From NCBI GenBank assembly GCA_020635515.1, contig JACJZS010000003.1, positions 62,001 to 126,000 on the forward strand: a stretch of DNA of 64,000 bases, written 5' to 3'. The position numbers and the translations under genes were made by a program. Under the pieces are notes generated by a model that saw only the letters and a program-made list of their open reading frames with translations, made no database searches and was not told the DNA's origin. The first letter of the stretch is position 1, and the number at the start of each line of letters is the position of its first letter. This document shows, piece by piece, positions 1 to 9,000 of the stretch. This DNA comes from Flavobacteriales bacterium. GTDB taxonomy: Bacteria > Bacteroidota > Bacteroidia > Flavobacteriales > Weeksellaceae.

Positions 1-1326
1 ATTTAGCTTAATATCTGTTTTCTCTTGTGGAGAAAGTTTTCCTTCTGTTACTTTTTCTAATTCGTCTAATGTATTAGATAATTGAGAACCAATAAATACA
101 GATATAATTGCAGGAGGAGCTTCGTTTGCACCAAGACGGTGATCGTTACTTGCAGATGCAATAGCAGCTCTAATTAATGCTCCATCTTCTGCAACTGCCT
201 TGATTGTGTTTATAAAGAATGTAAGGAATAGTAAGTTTTTCTTTGGATTCTTACCTGGACTTAATAAATTTTCTCCTGTATCAGTACTTAATGACCAGTT
301 GTTGTGTTTTCCACTTCCGTTTACACCAGCAAATGGTTTTTCGTGTAATAACACTTTTAATCCGTGTTTTCTAGCAACTTTTCCCATTAAATCCATCAAC
401 AATGAATTGTGGTCTACTGCTACGTTAGCTTCCTCAAACATTGGAGCAAACTCAAACTGATTAGGAGCCACCTCGTTGTGTCTTGTTGTAATTGGAATAC
501 CTAATTTCATACATTCGATTTCCAATTCCTTCATAAAGCTCATAGCACGAGTAGGAATAGAACCAAAATAATGGTCATCTAATTGCTGTCCTTTTGCAGG
601 AGCATGACCTGTTAAAGTTCTACCTGTAAGTACTAAATCTGGACGCGTATTGTATAATGACTGATCTACTAAAAAGTATTCTTGTTCCCAACCTAATGAT
701 GAAGATACTTTAGTAACGTTTTTATCAAAATATTTACACACAGCAGTAGCTGCTTTATCTACCGCTTCTAATGCTCTTAAAAGTGGCGTTTTATAATCTA
801 ATGTTTCTCCTGTATACGAAATAAATACAGAAGGAATACACAAAGTTGTGTCTATAATAAATGCAGGAGATGTTGGATCCCAAGCGGTATATCCTCTTGC
901 TTCAAAAGTACTTCTTAATCCTCCATTAGGAAAAGAAGAACCATCAGGCTCTTGTTGCGAAAGCAACGAACCACTAAAACGTTCTATAGCTCTACCTCCT
1001 CCTATTGGCGTAAAGAAAGAGTCATGTTTTTCTGCAGTAGCACCTGTTAACGGTTGAAACCAGTGCGTGTAATGAGTAACACCTTTAGACATTGCCCAAT
1101 CTTTCATTGCAACTGCAACCTGATCTGCGATAGTTCTGTCTATTTTAGTACCTTTTTTAATAGCTCCCATAATACTAGAGTAAGCTTCTTTAGTAAGGTA
1201 TTGTTTCATTGTTTCTTCTGAGAAAACATTGGAACAAAATAAAGTAGACATTTTTTCAGTTACTTCTACAGTTCTAGCTTGTTTGTTTGGCAACTCCGCT
1301 AGAGTTCTAAATCTTAAATTTGACAT
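1..1326 (-). CDS. glnN: Glutamine synthetase type III, 5' part (runs off left edge)
   Basis: ATP-dependent synthesis of glutamine from glutamate and ammonium; in this window it would fix the ammonium released by NirB. Reading from ATG at 1326 gives 442 codons open to the window edge; the family is about 700-730 residues, so roughly the last 40% is missing. The stretch GGRAIERFSGSLLSQ followed by QEPDGSSFPNGGLRSTFEAR and the later TTRHNEVAPNQFEFAP are typical of the GSIII (GlnN) class rather than GlnA. A TAnnTTTG-type -7 box lies on this strand at 1356-1363, about 30 bp before the start. Recognition is certain; only the 3' end is unknown. Confidence 0.95.
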   Translation of the reverse strand, partial: MSNLRFRTLAELPNKQARTVEVTEKMSTLFCSNVFSEETMKQYLTKEAYSSIMGAIKKGTKIDRTIADQVAVAMKDWAMSKGVTHYTHWFQPLTGATAEKHDSFFTPIGGGRAIERFSGSLLSQQEPDGSSFPNGGLRSTFEARGYTAWDPTSPAFIIDTTLCIPSVFISYTGETLDYKTPLLRALEAVDKAATAVCKYFDKNVTKVSSSLGWEQEYFLVDQSLYNTRPDLVLTGRTLTGHAPAKGQQLDDHYFGSIPTRAMSFMKELEIECMKLGIPITTRHNEVAPNQFEFAPMFEEANVAVDHNSLLMDLMGKVARKHGLKVLLHEKPFAGVNGSGKHNNWSLSTDTGENLLSPGKNPKKNLLFLTFFINTIKAVAEDGALIRAAIASASNDHRLGANEAPPAIISVFIGSQLSNTLDELEKVTEGKLSPQEKTDIKLN

Positions 1327-1481
1327 ATTTTGTGAACTTTTTTATTTACTTGTCACAAATATAGTACATATTTTAACAAACAACACATCAAAAAAGCATA
1401 TAAACCTTATTTTTTTGACGTTAAATCAAATTTTTAACACTTTTTTGACTGAATTTCTAATTTTTAACAATACTATCATGT

Positions 1482-2150
1482 TTAAATTACACTTTCGCCA
1501 TTTAAATCTGTAGTTAAAACTTCACTCATGTAATTAAAAAATGGAATCATTGTAAGAAAATCTGCTACAATATTTTCTTTAAATTTATCTGAAAAAACAT
1601 CGTTGTCAGAATATTTTTTTACTATTAAAAATTGTTTTTTCTTAATCAAATTTATAGAACTATGATTTTTATCGAAACCTTTGGGTGCTGTTTTTAATTC
1701 CTCTCCTACTAATTCTCCGAATGTACTTTTAAATTTTGCATCGTTTAAAATCATTTTAATCCTTGTGTCATCAAACTCAAATTCTTTTCTAATTCTAAAT
1801 AAATCCTCCTTATTAGGTTGCCAAAAACCTCCTCCTACAAAAGTATTTTCTGGTTGTAAGTGCAAATAATATCCTCCTCTTAGTTGAGGTTTTTGCCTAA
1901 CAAAAGATGCTCCAAAATTCACTTTATAAGGTGTTTTGTCTTTAGAGAAGCGAACATCTCTGTAAATTCTAAAAATTTTCATCGATTCTAAATCATCTTC
2001 AAGACTTATACTATTATATATATTCTCACAAAATGACTTTGCTTTATTTTTAGCATTTTCAAAATGTTTTTTATTCGTAGTAAACCAATCTCGATTATTG
2101 TTTTCTTTTAAATCATTTAAAAAACGATATACTTCTTTTAATTCATTCAT
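1482..2150 (-). CDS. DUF2461 family protein
   Basis: A 222-residue protein of the DUF2461 (TIGR02453) family, of unknown biochemical role. The N-terminal pattern FLNDLKENNNRDWFTTNKKH, then a conserved KIFRIYRDVRFSKDKTPYK and GGYYLHLQPENTFVGGG, are the recognisable family blocks and the length matches the family. There is no signal peptide or membrane segment, so it is probably cytoplasmic. It stands alone between glnN and the IS30 element, with about 155 bp to glnN. No function is inferred from context. Confidence 0.85.
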   Translation of the reverse strand: MNELKEVYRFLNDLKENNNRDWFTTNKKHFENAKNKAKSFCENIYNSISLEDDLESMKIFRIYRDVRFSKDKTPYKVNFGASFVRQKPQLRGGYYLHLQPENTFVGGGFWQPNKEDLFRIRKEFEFDDTRIKMILNDAKFKSTFGELVGEELKTAPKGFDKNHSSINLIKKKQFLIVKKYSDNDVFSDKFKENIVADFLTMIPFFNYMSEVLTTDLNGESVI

Positions 2151-2218
2151 ATTAAAATGATACTTAGTTTGATTAAATATAAGATAAATTTTAACTTCAT
2201 CAACATCTAACTTCTAAG

Positions 2219-2237
2219 TTCCACTAGTAAATGCAAC
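2219..2237 (+). repeat. IS30 left terminal inverted repeat
   Basis: ttccactagtaaatgcaac; pairs with the reverse complement of 3301-3319 at 17 of 19 positions. Confidence 0.8.
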
Positions 2238-2346
2238 TTTTGAGGATAATAATAAAAACATTTTTTTTCAAAAGAAAGGGCTTATGCCCCTTCCTCTGAA
2301 TGGATAAAATTGTTTATTTTGTGTCCTCGACCAAAAGTTGCAAAAT

Positions 2347-3318
2347 ATGAAACATTTAACCTTAGAACAAAGATATGTAATTTCTATTTTACATAAAAGA
2401 GGATTTAGTAAAGTAGAAATAGCTACAGAAATAGGAGTAGATAGAAGTACTATTTATAGGGAATTACAGCGTAATTCTAGCAAGAGAAATAGTTATAATC
2501 CAAAGAAAGCTCATGAGTACTATAGTGAACGGAAAGAACGCTTTTGTTACTCTAGAAAGTTTACTAAAGAAGTAGAAAAAAAAGTAATTTCATACTTAAC
2601 AAAAGAGCAATGGTCTCCAGAGCAAATAGTAGGTTATTGTAGGAAACATCAAATAAACATGGTAAGTATTGAAAGAATTTACCAGTTTATAAGATTGGAT
2701 AAGAATAATGGAGGTTCTTTGTATAAAGAATTGAGGCATCAATTAAAAAATAGAAAACGTCCTGTAGGAGAACATAAAATTAAAATTAAAGATAGAATCA
2801 GCATAGACAAGCGTCCTAAAAGGATAAATAATAGAGAAGAATTTGGACATTTTGAAATGGATTTAATAGTAGGTAAAAATCATAAAGGAGTAATTTTAAC
2901 TCTTACAGAAAGAGTTTCTAAGTTTTTTATAATTAAATATTTACCTAAAGGGAAAACAGCAATAGAAGTAGCTAAAACGGTCAATGATTTATTATTCCCG
3001 TATAAAGATTTTGTTCATTCTATTACTACGGATAATGGATTAGAATTTGCTGAACATAAAAAAATAACGAAAAAATTAGGTGTCACCATTTATTTTACTA
3101 ACCCTTATTGCTCTTGGGAAAAAGGACAAATTGAAAATATGAATAAATTACTCAGACAGTATATCCCTAAAAATCAAGAAATTAATGAAAATAATACACG
3201 GAATTTAAATGAAATTCAAATGAAAATTAACAATAGACCTAGAAAAAACCTTAACTTTGATAAACCAGTAAAATTATTTTCTGATTATATTAATCATAAT
3301 GTTGCATTTGCTAGTTGA
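2347..3318 (+). CDS. IS30-family transposase
   Basis: A 323-residue DDE transposase. The N-terminal helix-turn-helix (LTLEQRYVISILHKRGFSK then VEIATEIGVDRSTIYREL, residues about 4-40) is the IS30 signature, followed by the DDE catalytic core: first Asp in GHFEMDLIVG, second in ITTDNGLEF and Glu in WEKGQIENMNK. ATG at 2347 is preferred over an in-frame TTG at 2338 because it gives the standard MKHLTLEQRY start. Frame is intact, so the element may be active. A 10-bp inverted repeat (2233-2242 and 2332-2341) places a pairing arm directly before this start. Confidence 0.93.
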   Translation: MKHLTLEQRYVISILHKRGFSKVEIATEIGVDRSTIYRELQRNSSKRNSYNPKKAHEYYSERKERFCYSRKFTKEVEKKVISYLTKEQWSPEQIVGYCRKHQINMVSIERIYQFIRLDKNNGGSLYKELRHQLKNRKRPVGEHKIKIKDRISIDKRPKRINNREEFGHFEMDLIVGKNHKGVILTLTERVSKFFIIKYLPKGKTAIEVAKTVNDLLFPYKDFVHSITTDNGLEFAEHKKITKKLGVTIYFTNPYCSWEKGQIENMNKLLRQYIPKNQEINENNTRNLNEIQMKINNRPRKNLNFDKPVKLFSDYINHNVAFAS

Positions 3319-3319
3319 A
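3301..3319 (-). repeat. IS30 right terminal inverted repeat
   Basis: Reverse complement reads ttcaactagcaaatgcaac. The transposase stop codon (TGA, 3316-3318) lies inside this repeat, so the coding sequence runs into the element's end. Confidence 0.8.
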
Positions 3320-3349
3320 TCTACCACTTATTTATTAAACAACTTTTAT

Positions 3350-3380
3350 TTTGTGAGAATAAATAAAAATTATAAATTTG
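3350..3380 (+). promoter_or_regulatory. Promoter of rpsF-rpsR-rplI
   Basis: TTTG at 3350-3353, 19 bp spacer, TAAATTTG at 3373-3380: a close match to the Bacteroidota primary sigma consensus. The start codon follows 28 bp downstream. Confidence 0.75.
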
Positions 3381-3408
3381 CAGACTTAATTTATTAAATA
3401 TTAATAGT

Positions 3409-3750
3409 ATGAATAGTTACGAAACTGTTTTCATTTTGACTCCCGTTCTATCTGACTCTCAGGTGGAGGAAGCAGTTAAAAAGTTTGAAAACTTTCTGCA
3501 AGAGAATAATGCAGAAATCATTAACCAAGAAAATTGGGGATTAAAAAAGCTTGAATATCCTATCCAATTAAAAAGAAATGGTTTTTACCACCTTATTGAG
3601 TTTAAAGCAGAAGGTGATATTGTTTCAAGATTAGAACTTGAATTCAAAAGAGACGAAAGAATTTTGCGTTACCTAACCGTTAAGTTAGATAAACACGCAG
3701 AAGAGTGGGCAAGAGAAAGAGTAAGTAGAAGAAAAAACGCAAAAGCTTAA
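3409..3750 (+). CDS. rpsF: 30S ribosomal protein S6
   Basis: 113 residues. The opening MNSYETVFILTPVLSDSQVE and the later WGLKKLEYPIQLKRNGFYHL are diagnostic of bS6, which sits in the 30S platform next to S18. First gene of the rpsF-rpsR-rplI operon, the usual order in Bacteroidota; rpsR starts 4 bp after its stop. Frame and length are normal, ending in a short basic tail. Confidence 0.97.
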   Translation: MNSYETVFILTPVLSDSQVEEAVKKFENFLQENNAEIINQENWGLKKLEYPIQLKRNGFYHLIEFKAEGDIVSRLELEFKRDERILRYLTVKLDKHAEEWARERVSRRKNAKA

Positions 3751-3754
3751 AAAA

Positions 3755-4057
3755 ATGGCAATAGACGAAATTTCAAAACAAGCAAAAGGCGGAGCAGAAT
3801 CAGAAGTACGATTTTTAGCTCGTCTAGATATAGATACTAAAACACAAGAAAGATACTGTAGATTCAAAAAATACGGAATCAAACATGTAGATTATAAAGA
3901 TCCTGAATTTTTACTAAAATTTGTAAACGAGCAAGGAAAAATCCTTCCTAGACGTATTACGGGAACATCACTTAAGTTCCAAAGAAAAGTAGCTGTAGCA
4001 ATAAAAAGAGCAAGACACTTAGCATTGTTACCTTATGTTGGTGATCAATTAAAATAA
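3755..4057 (+). CDS. rpsR: 30S ribosomal protein S18
   Basis: 100 residues, binds S6 and 16S rRNA in the platform. Core motifs are KKYGIKHVDYKDPEFLLKFV, GKILPRRITGTSLKFQRKV and AIKRARHLALLPY. It is about 25 residues longer at the N-terminus than the E. coli protein; that extension (with EISKQAKGGAESEVRF) appears usual for this phylum. Four bp separate it from rpsF and nine from rplI, so the three are co-transcribed. Confidence 0.97.
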   Translation: MAIDEISKQAKGGAESEVRFLARLDIDTKTQERYCRFKKYGIKHVDYKDPEFLLKFVNEQGKILPRRITGTSLKFQRKVAVAIKRARHLALLPYVGDQLK

Positions 4058-4066
4058 AAAAGAAAA

Positions 4067-4516
4067 ATGGAAATTATACTTACCCAAGACGTAGAAAATT
4101 TAGGTTTAGAGTTTGATATTGTAAACGTAAAACCAGGATATGCTCGTAATTTCTTGATTCCTCAAGGTTCTGCTAAATTAGCTACTCCACAGGAAAAAGA
4201 AAACTTAAATAAAATTCTAAAAGAAAGAGAAGCTGAAGAGAAGGCACTAATAGATAATGCTAATCAAGTTGTAGCTAAACTTAAAGAAATAGCTATCAGC
4301 ATTAAAGCTAAAGTTGGTAGTGGAGATAAGCTTTTTGGTTCTATAAACAATCAGAATCTTTCTGAAGAATTAGCGAAACAAGGAATCGAAATAGAAAAGA
4401 AATACATCAAGATTCCAGGAAATACCATTAAAAGAATTGGAAAAGCAGTTGCAAAAATCAGATTACATAGAACTGTAGAACACGACTATGAATTTGAAGT
4501 TGTTGCTCAAGACTAA
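4067..4516 (+). CDS. rplI: 50S ribosomal protein L9
   Basis: 149 residues with the two-domain bL9 build: N-terminal rRNA-binding domain (LTQDVENLGLEFDIVNVKPG then YARNFLIPQGSAKLAT), a long helix rich in Lys and Glu (about residues 40-75), and a C-terminal domain containing KVGSGDKLFGSI. Last gene of the operon, followed by a strong hairpin with a T-run. Confidence 0.97.
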   Translation: MEIILTQDVENLGLEFDIVNVKPGYARNFLIPQGSAKLATPQEKENLNKILKEREAEEKALIDNANQVVAKLKEIAISIKAKVGSGDKLFGSINNQNLSEELAKQGIEIEKKYIKIPGNTIKRIGKAVAKIRLHRTVEHDYEFEVVAQD

Positions 4517-4536
4517 TTTATTTTTAAAATAAAACG

Positions 4537-4572
4537 AAAAAACTGTTTCTATTTTGGAACAGTTTTTTTTTG
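4537..4572. terminator. Terminator after rplI
   Basis: aaaaaactgtt (4537-4547) pairs with aacagtttttt (4558-4568) and continues in T residues. It lies between convergent rplI and the rubredoxin-tailed gene, and with A-runs on one side and T-runs on the other it can serve both strands. Confidence 0.85.
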
Positions 4573-4580
4573 TAATCTAC

Positions 4581-6014
4581 TTAAATATTCTTTTTAACAA
4601 AACTTGACGTAGGAGACTCACACAACTGACATTGATAGTGTTTTGGTAAATCCTGAAAACGCGTACCTTTAGGAATATTCTGAATCTCATCTCCCACCAA
4701 TTCATCATACACAGATAAACATTCCACACATTGGTATATATCTCTATTCGTTTGAGTTGTGCTTTTTTTATCTGATTTATCCATGATTTTAGCATCTGAT
4801 TTATTGAAATACATTTTACTTAATTCCATAATGATTTTTGGAATTTCTACTTTATCTATATCCTGAACATAGACAATGTATTTTCTAGTGTTAGGATTAA
4901 AATCTTGTGCATATAGAATATTGTATGTATCTCTTATGTTTAAACTAGAAACCTCTTCTGGAAGTTGATTTTTTTGAATTATAATTGAATTAAAATACTG
5001 TTTATTTTGTGAGAAATTGGTAACACCTATACTTAATCCATACGTACTTACATCATACTGATCTAAGCTTTTCACCAAAAAGCTCTTCAAATCTAATGCT
5101 TCTTTATCATTAACAGGAAGATGCCAATTTAGTTCTAATTGTGAATGTCTGATATTAATTCCGTGTTTTCCTAAAAAATTTTCCCAAAAGATTTTATCTT
5201 TCTTTAATATTCCCTTTAAAATAATGGATTTCCATGGCGTTATATTGATTTTACTTACCGAAGAATCTATGCAAATATTACAAAGAGCATCTAAAAAATT
5301 AATATCGTATTTATTGTTCCTCCAGTAAAGTCCCAGCCAATATTGATCTAAACCATAATGACTCATTCCTTCATAATAAGGAAAAGGAATGTATTTTAAA
5401 TCTAAATCTTGAGTTATATTCCTGCTATTCAAATCCAATTGTTGATTTAGGTAATTAAACAAATCTTCTACTTCTGTTTCGGCAAAGTGAGTTGTATTTT
5501 CTATTTTTTCTGCAAGTTTTGCCATATCCCAAGAGTAAATAAGTACAGGATACCTTTTACTATTTTTCCAATTAGGAAGTTTTAAATACAAATACCAATA
5601 ATCTTCCTCTTCAGAAGCAATAAAATTTAAATCTCCTGTAAAAAGAGGAACTAATGATTGTTTAGGATCTACAATATTTATTTTTAATGTTGGTAAAAAC
5701 CTAAATGATTCCAAAATGTATAAATGCTTAGTACCTGTAAGCCACGAAGTATGGTTAAATATATCTGAAGTAACGTAAGAGGATACAATGTTTTCGTGAA
5801 TAATTTCATCTTCGCTAGGAATTATAAAATTAGGATTATCTAATAAATCATGGTTTAGTTCGGAATAAGGAAACATAATATCTTGCCTTGAACCAAAGGA
5901 AATATAATCAATTTCTAACTGCTTAACAATATGAATAATTCTTTTTAACTCTGATAAAGATAAAACTCCTCCTTTAACTATGTATCTGCTTAATCTACTA
6001 TTTTTCTGATTCAT
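4581..6014 (-). CDS. Nitrite/sulfite-reductase-like protein with C-terminal rubredoxin domain
   Basis: 477 residues. The last 50 form a rubredoxin: iron ligands Cys429 and Cys432 (CVEC) and Cys462 and Cys465 (CQLC), with the usual 29-residue gap. The first 400 residues resemble the ferredoxin-like half-domains of nitrite/sulfite reductases and CobG (RYIVKGGVLSLSELKRI, then NITPWKSIILKGI, then IRHSQLELNWHLPV), but the cluster motif C-x5-C...C-x3-C is absent, so siroheme catalysis is unlikely. It starts 11 bp after the nitrate reductase stop and is surely co-transcribed with it. An electron-carrier or docking role for that enzyme is inference. Nothing on it is predicted to be exported. Confidence 0.75.
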   Translation of the reverse strand: MNQKNSRLSRYIVKGGVLSLSELKRIIHIVKQLEIDYISFGSRQDIMFPYSELNHDLLDNPNFIIPSEDEIIHENIVSSYVTSDIFNHTSWLTGTKHLYILESFRFLPTLKINIVDPKQSLVPLFTGDLNFIASEEEDYWYLYLKLPNWKNSKRYPVLIYSWDMAKLAEKIENTTHFAETEVEDLFNYLNQQLDLNSRNITQDLDLKYIPFPYYEGMSHYGLDQYWLGLYWRNNKYDINFLDALCNICIDSSVSKINITPWKSIILKGILKKDKIFWENFLGKHGINIRHSQLELNWHLPVNDKEALDLKSFLVKSLDQYDVSTYGLSIGVTNFSQNKQYFNSIIIQKNQLPEEVSSLNIRDTYNILYAQDFNPNTRKYIVYVQDIDKVEIPKIIMELSKMYFNKSDAKIMDKSDKKSTTQTNRDIYQCVECLSVYDELVGDEIQNIPKGTRFQDLPKHYQCQLCESPTSSFVKKNI

Positions 6015-6025
6015 TTTTTATATTT

Positions 6026-9000
6026 TTAAGCATTCTCTGACACTAAATGACTATCTAAGATCTCTTTCACTTGAGATTTACAAGATCCACAACCTAAACC
6101 TGCACCTGTTTGATTACACAAATCTGTAAAACTTGAAACTCCTGATTTAATGGTTTCAATTAAATTACCATCTCCTACCTGACTGCAAGAACAAATTAAT
6201 TTTCCTTTCATAGGTTTGGAGTTTGAACTTCCTCTTAGTAATTCTGTTCTTTTATTTGAAAGCTCTACTTTGTTTTCAATCAGCATTTTAAATTCGGCAA
6301 ATTCATTTTTATCTCCTATCAATATTGCACCAACCAATAAATCATCTTTTATAATGCATTTTTTATAAAATCGCAATGCTAAATCACATAAAACAATTTC
6401 TTGATAAGAATCATCATTTTCAGGATATTCAATAATTCCTATTGAACATAAATCTAAGTTTTCCAATTTGATGATGTTCATTAATACCGAACCAGAATAA
6501 TAACTGCTAATATCTCCTGAAAGAAAATTTGACAATATATCTGCTTGCTGTTCTGCTGCAGAAGTAATTCCAAAAACTTGATTTTCAAATTCGGCAATCT
6601 CTCCTATCGCAAAAATATTTTCATCGGAAGTTTGTAAGTATTGATTGATTTTGACTCCTCTCCCACATTCCAATTGTGCATTTTTGGCTAATTCAATGTT
6701 GGGAACTGTTCCTATGGAATATACCATCGCATGAGCATGAATATTTTTTCCATTTTTTAAATTAATTGATAAAATATTAGTTTCTTCTGAGTTAAAAACA
6801 GTACTTACTTCATTATCAAAATAAATTTCTATACCTTCATCTTGTATTTCCTCTTTTAATATTCTGCTTGCAATTTCGTCTAACTGTCTTTCCATTAAAC
6901 GAGAACCTCTTTGAATAATTATTACTTGAATATCTATTTTCCGTAAAGAAACAGCAAGCTCCAATCCCAATAAACCTCCTCCAACAATTATAACTTGCTT
7001 TTGATTTTGAGGGATTTTAAACTGTTCTAAATACATTTTAAAATCATCTACATCAGATTTTTTCCTTATGGTATATACTCCTGGTATATCTAACTTCATA
7101 TCTTTTGGAACAAAAGGTCGACTACCTGTAGCTATTATCAATTTATCGTATGGTATTTTCTTGTTTTCTGTATCTACAATCCATTTATTTTCCTTATCAA
7201 TTTGTTTTACAGTATTTTTAATTTTTAGATTGATGTTTAGTTTATCTAATTCTTGTTGTTTTATCTTTTGAAGTTCTTCCCAAGACAAATGATTAACTGC
7301 ATATTCTGGAAGTAATACTCTATTATAAAAAGGATTTGGTTCGTCTGAAAATACGGTTATTTTATCTTCCTTGTTGTGTTCTCTAAAATTTTGAACAAAT
7401 CTAAACGATGCCGCTCCCGCTCCTATAATGACAATATCACTAGGTTTCTTAATGTATTTTTCAATTGAAACTCTCGTAAATTTAAAATCTGGTTCTTTGG
7501 AAATTGGATCTATTAAATTACTTGTAAGATTATTACATCTATTTAAATCATTTTGCAGTTGCTTTCCCCAATGCATCGGGAGAAAAACAGTACCTTTTTT
7601 TATGGTATCCGTAATTTTTACTTTTACTCTTACTTCACCGAAAGCACTTTTAACTTCCACAAGCATTTCGTCTGATAAATTTAAAGCCAATGCATCTTCT
7701 GGATTAATATCTAAAATAGGTTTAGGAATATGAGTATTTAATCTTGAAACCTTCCCTGTTTTTGTCATGGTATGCCATTGATCTCTAATTCTCCCTGTTG
7801 TTAGAATCAGTGGAAAATCCTTTGACTTCTCATAAAAATCTTCCCTTAAAATATGAGATGGTATGTTAATTATTGCTTTTTTGGAAGGTGTATAAAATTG
7901 ATGATTCTCAAATAATCTCGAAGTTCCATTAGGATTCTCCTTATTTACAGGATATTGAAAAGTTCCTTCTTTTTTTAATCTAGAATAACTAAGAGCTGTA
8001 ATATCTATATTGGTTCCTTTCGTCATCTGAATATACTCATTGTATACCTCTTCTGCCGATTTATAATCAAATCCGTGGTATCCCATTTTTTGAGCAAACT
8101 CCCAAATAATTTGTACATCAGGTTTGGCTTCTTGTGGTGGATCTAAAACTTTTGGTAAATACGAGATTCTTCTTTCGGAGTTAGTCATAGTTCCTTCTTT
8201 TTCTAACCAACCAGCAGCAGGAAGAACCAAATCTGCATATTCCAATGTGTTTGATTTGTTTGAAATATCTTGTACAACTACAAATTTTGCTTTCTTTAGT
8301 GCCTTTTCTACTTTTCTTACATTAGGCATACTTACCATCGGATTAGTACAAACTATCCAAATAGCTTTTAAATTTCCATTATCTATTTCATCGAATATCT
8401 GAGTTGCCGTATAACCTGGTTTTGAAGAAATTTCATCAACTTTCCAAAAGTCTGCTACTTCCTTTCTATGAATTGGATTTTCAAGATTTTTATGCACTGC
8501 AAGTAGATTCGCCATACCACCTACTTCTCTTCCTCCCATTGCATTAGGTTGTCCTGTGAGAGAAAAAGGACCTGAACCTGGTTTACCTATTTTTCCTGTT
8601 ATTAAAGATATATTTAGCAAAGAGGTGTTCTTATCAACTCCATTTACACTTTGATTCAATCCCATAGTCCACATACTAATAAATCCTTTTGATTTCCCTA
8701 TTATCTGTGCTGTTTTTTGAATTAAATCAGAATCTACTCCACATATTTCTGCCGACTTTTCTAAAGAAGTTTGAAATACCAATTCTTTTAAACTTTCGTA
8801 ATTTTCTGTATGATTTTTTATAAAGTCTAAATCAATTAAATCATTTTCGATTAATTGCCTTGCAATAGCATTATTTAAAACCACATCTGTCCCTGGATTC
8901 AACTGAATATGAATATCTGCATAACTAGCCGAATCTGTTTTTCTTGGATCAACTACAATTATTTTTGTATTAGGATTTTTCTCTTTATGATTTTGAATTC

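Larger units (their letters stand above)
2219..3319 (+). mobile_element. IS30-family insertion sequence, apparently intact
   Basis: About 1.1 kb, the usual IS30 size, bounded by 19-bp imperfect terminal inverted repeats (2219-2237 and 3301-3319, 17 of 19 matching) around a single full-length transposase. No clear target-site duplication is visible (left flank ends in aag, right flank starts tct). IS30 elements make only 2-3 bp duplications, so this is weak evidence either way. It sits between DUF2461 and the promoter of rpsF, which begins about 30 bp beyond the right end and looks undamaged. Confidence 0.85.

Noticed and set aside
2211..3328. Target-site duplication around IS30
   Set aside because: The flanking triplets (aag and tct) do not match in any boundary choice tried.
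4581..6014. A full siroheme nitrite or sulfite reductase
   Set aside because: The four cluster ligands are absent; only CNIC near residue 245 is present and has the wrong spacing.
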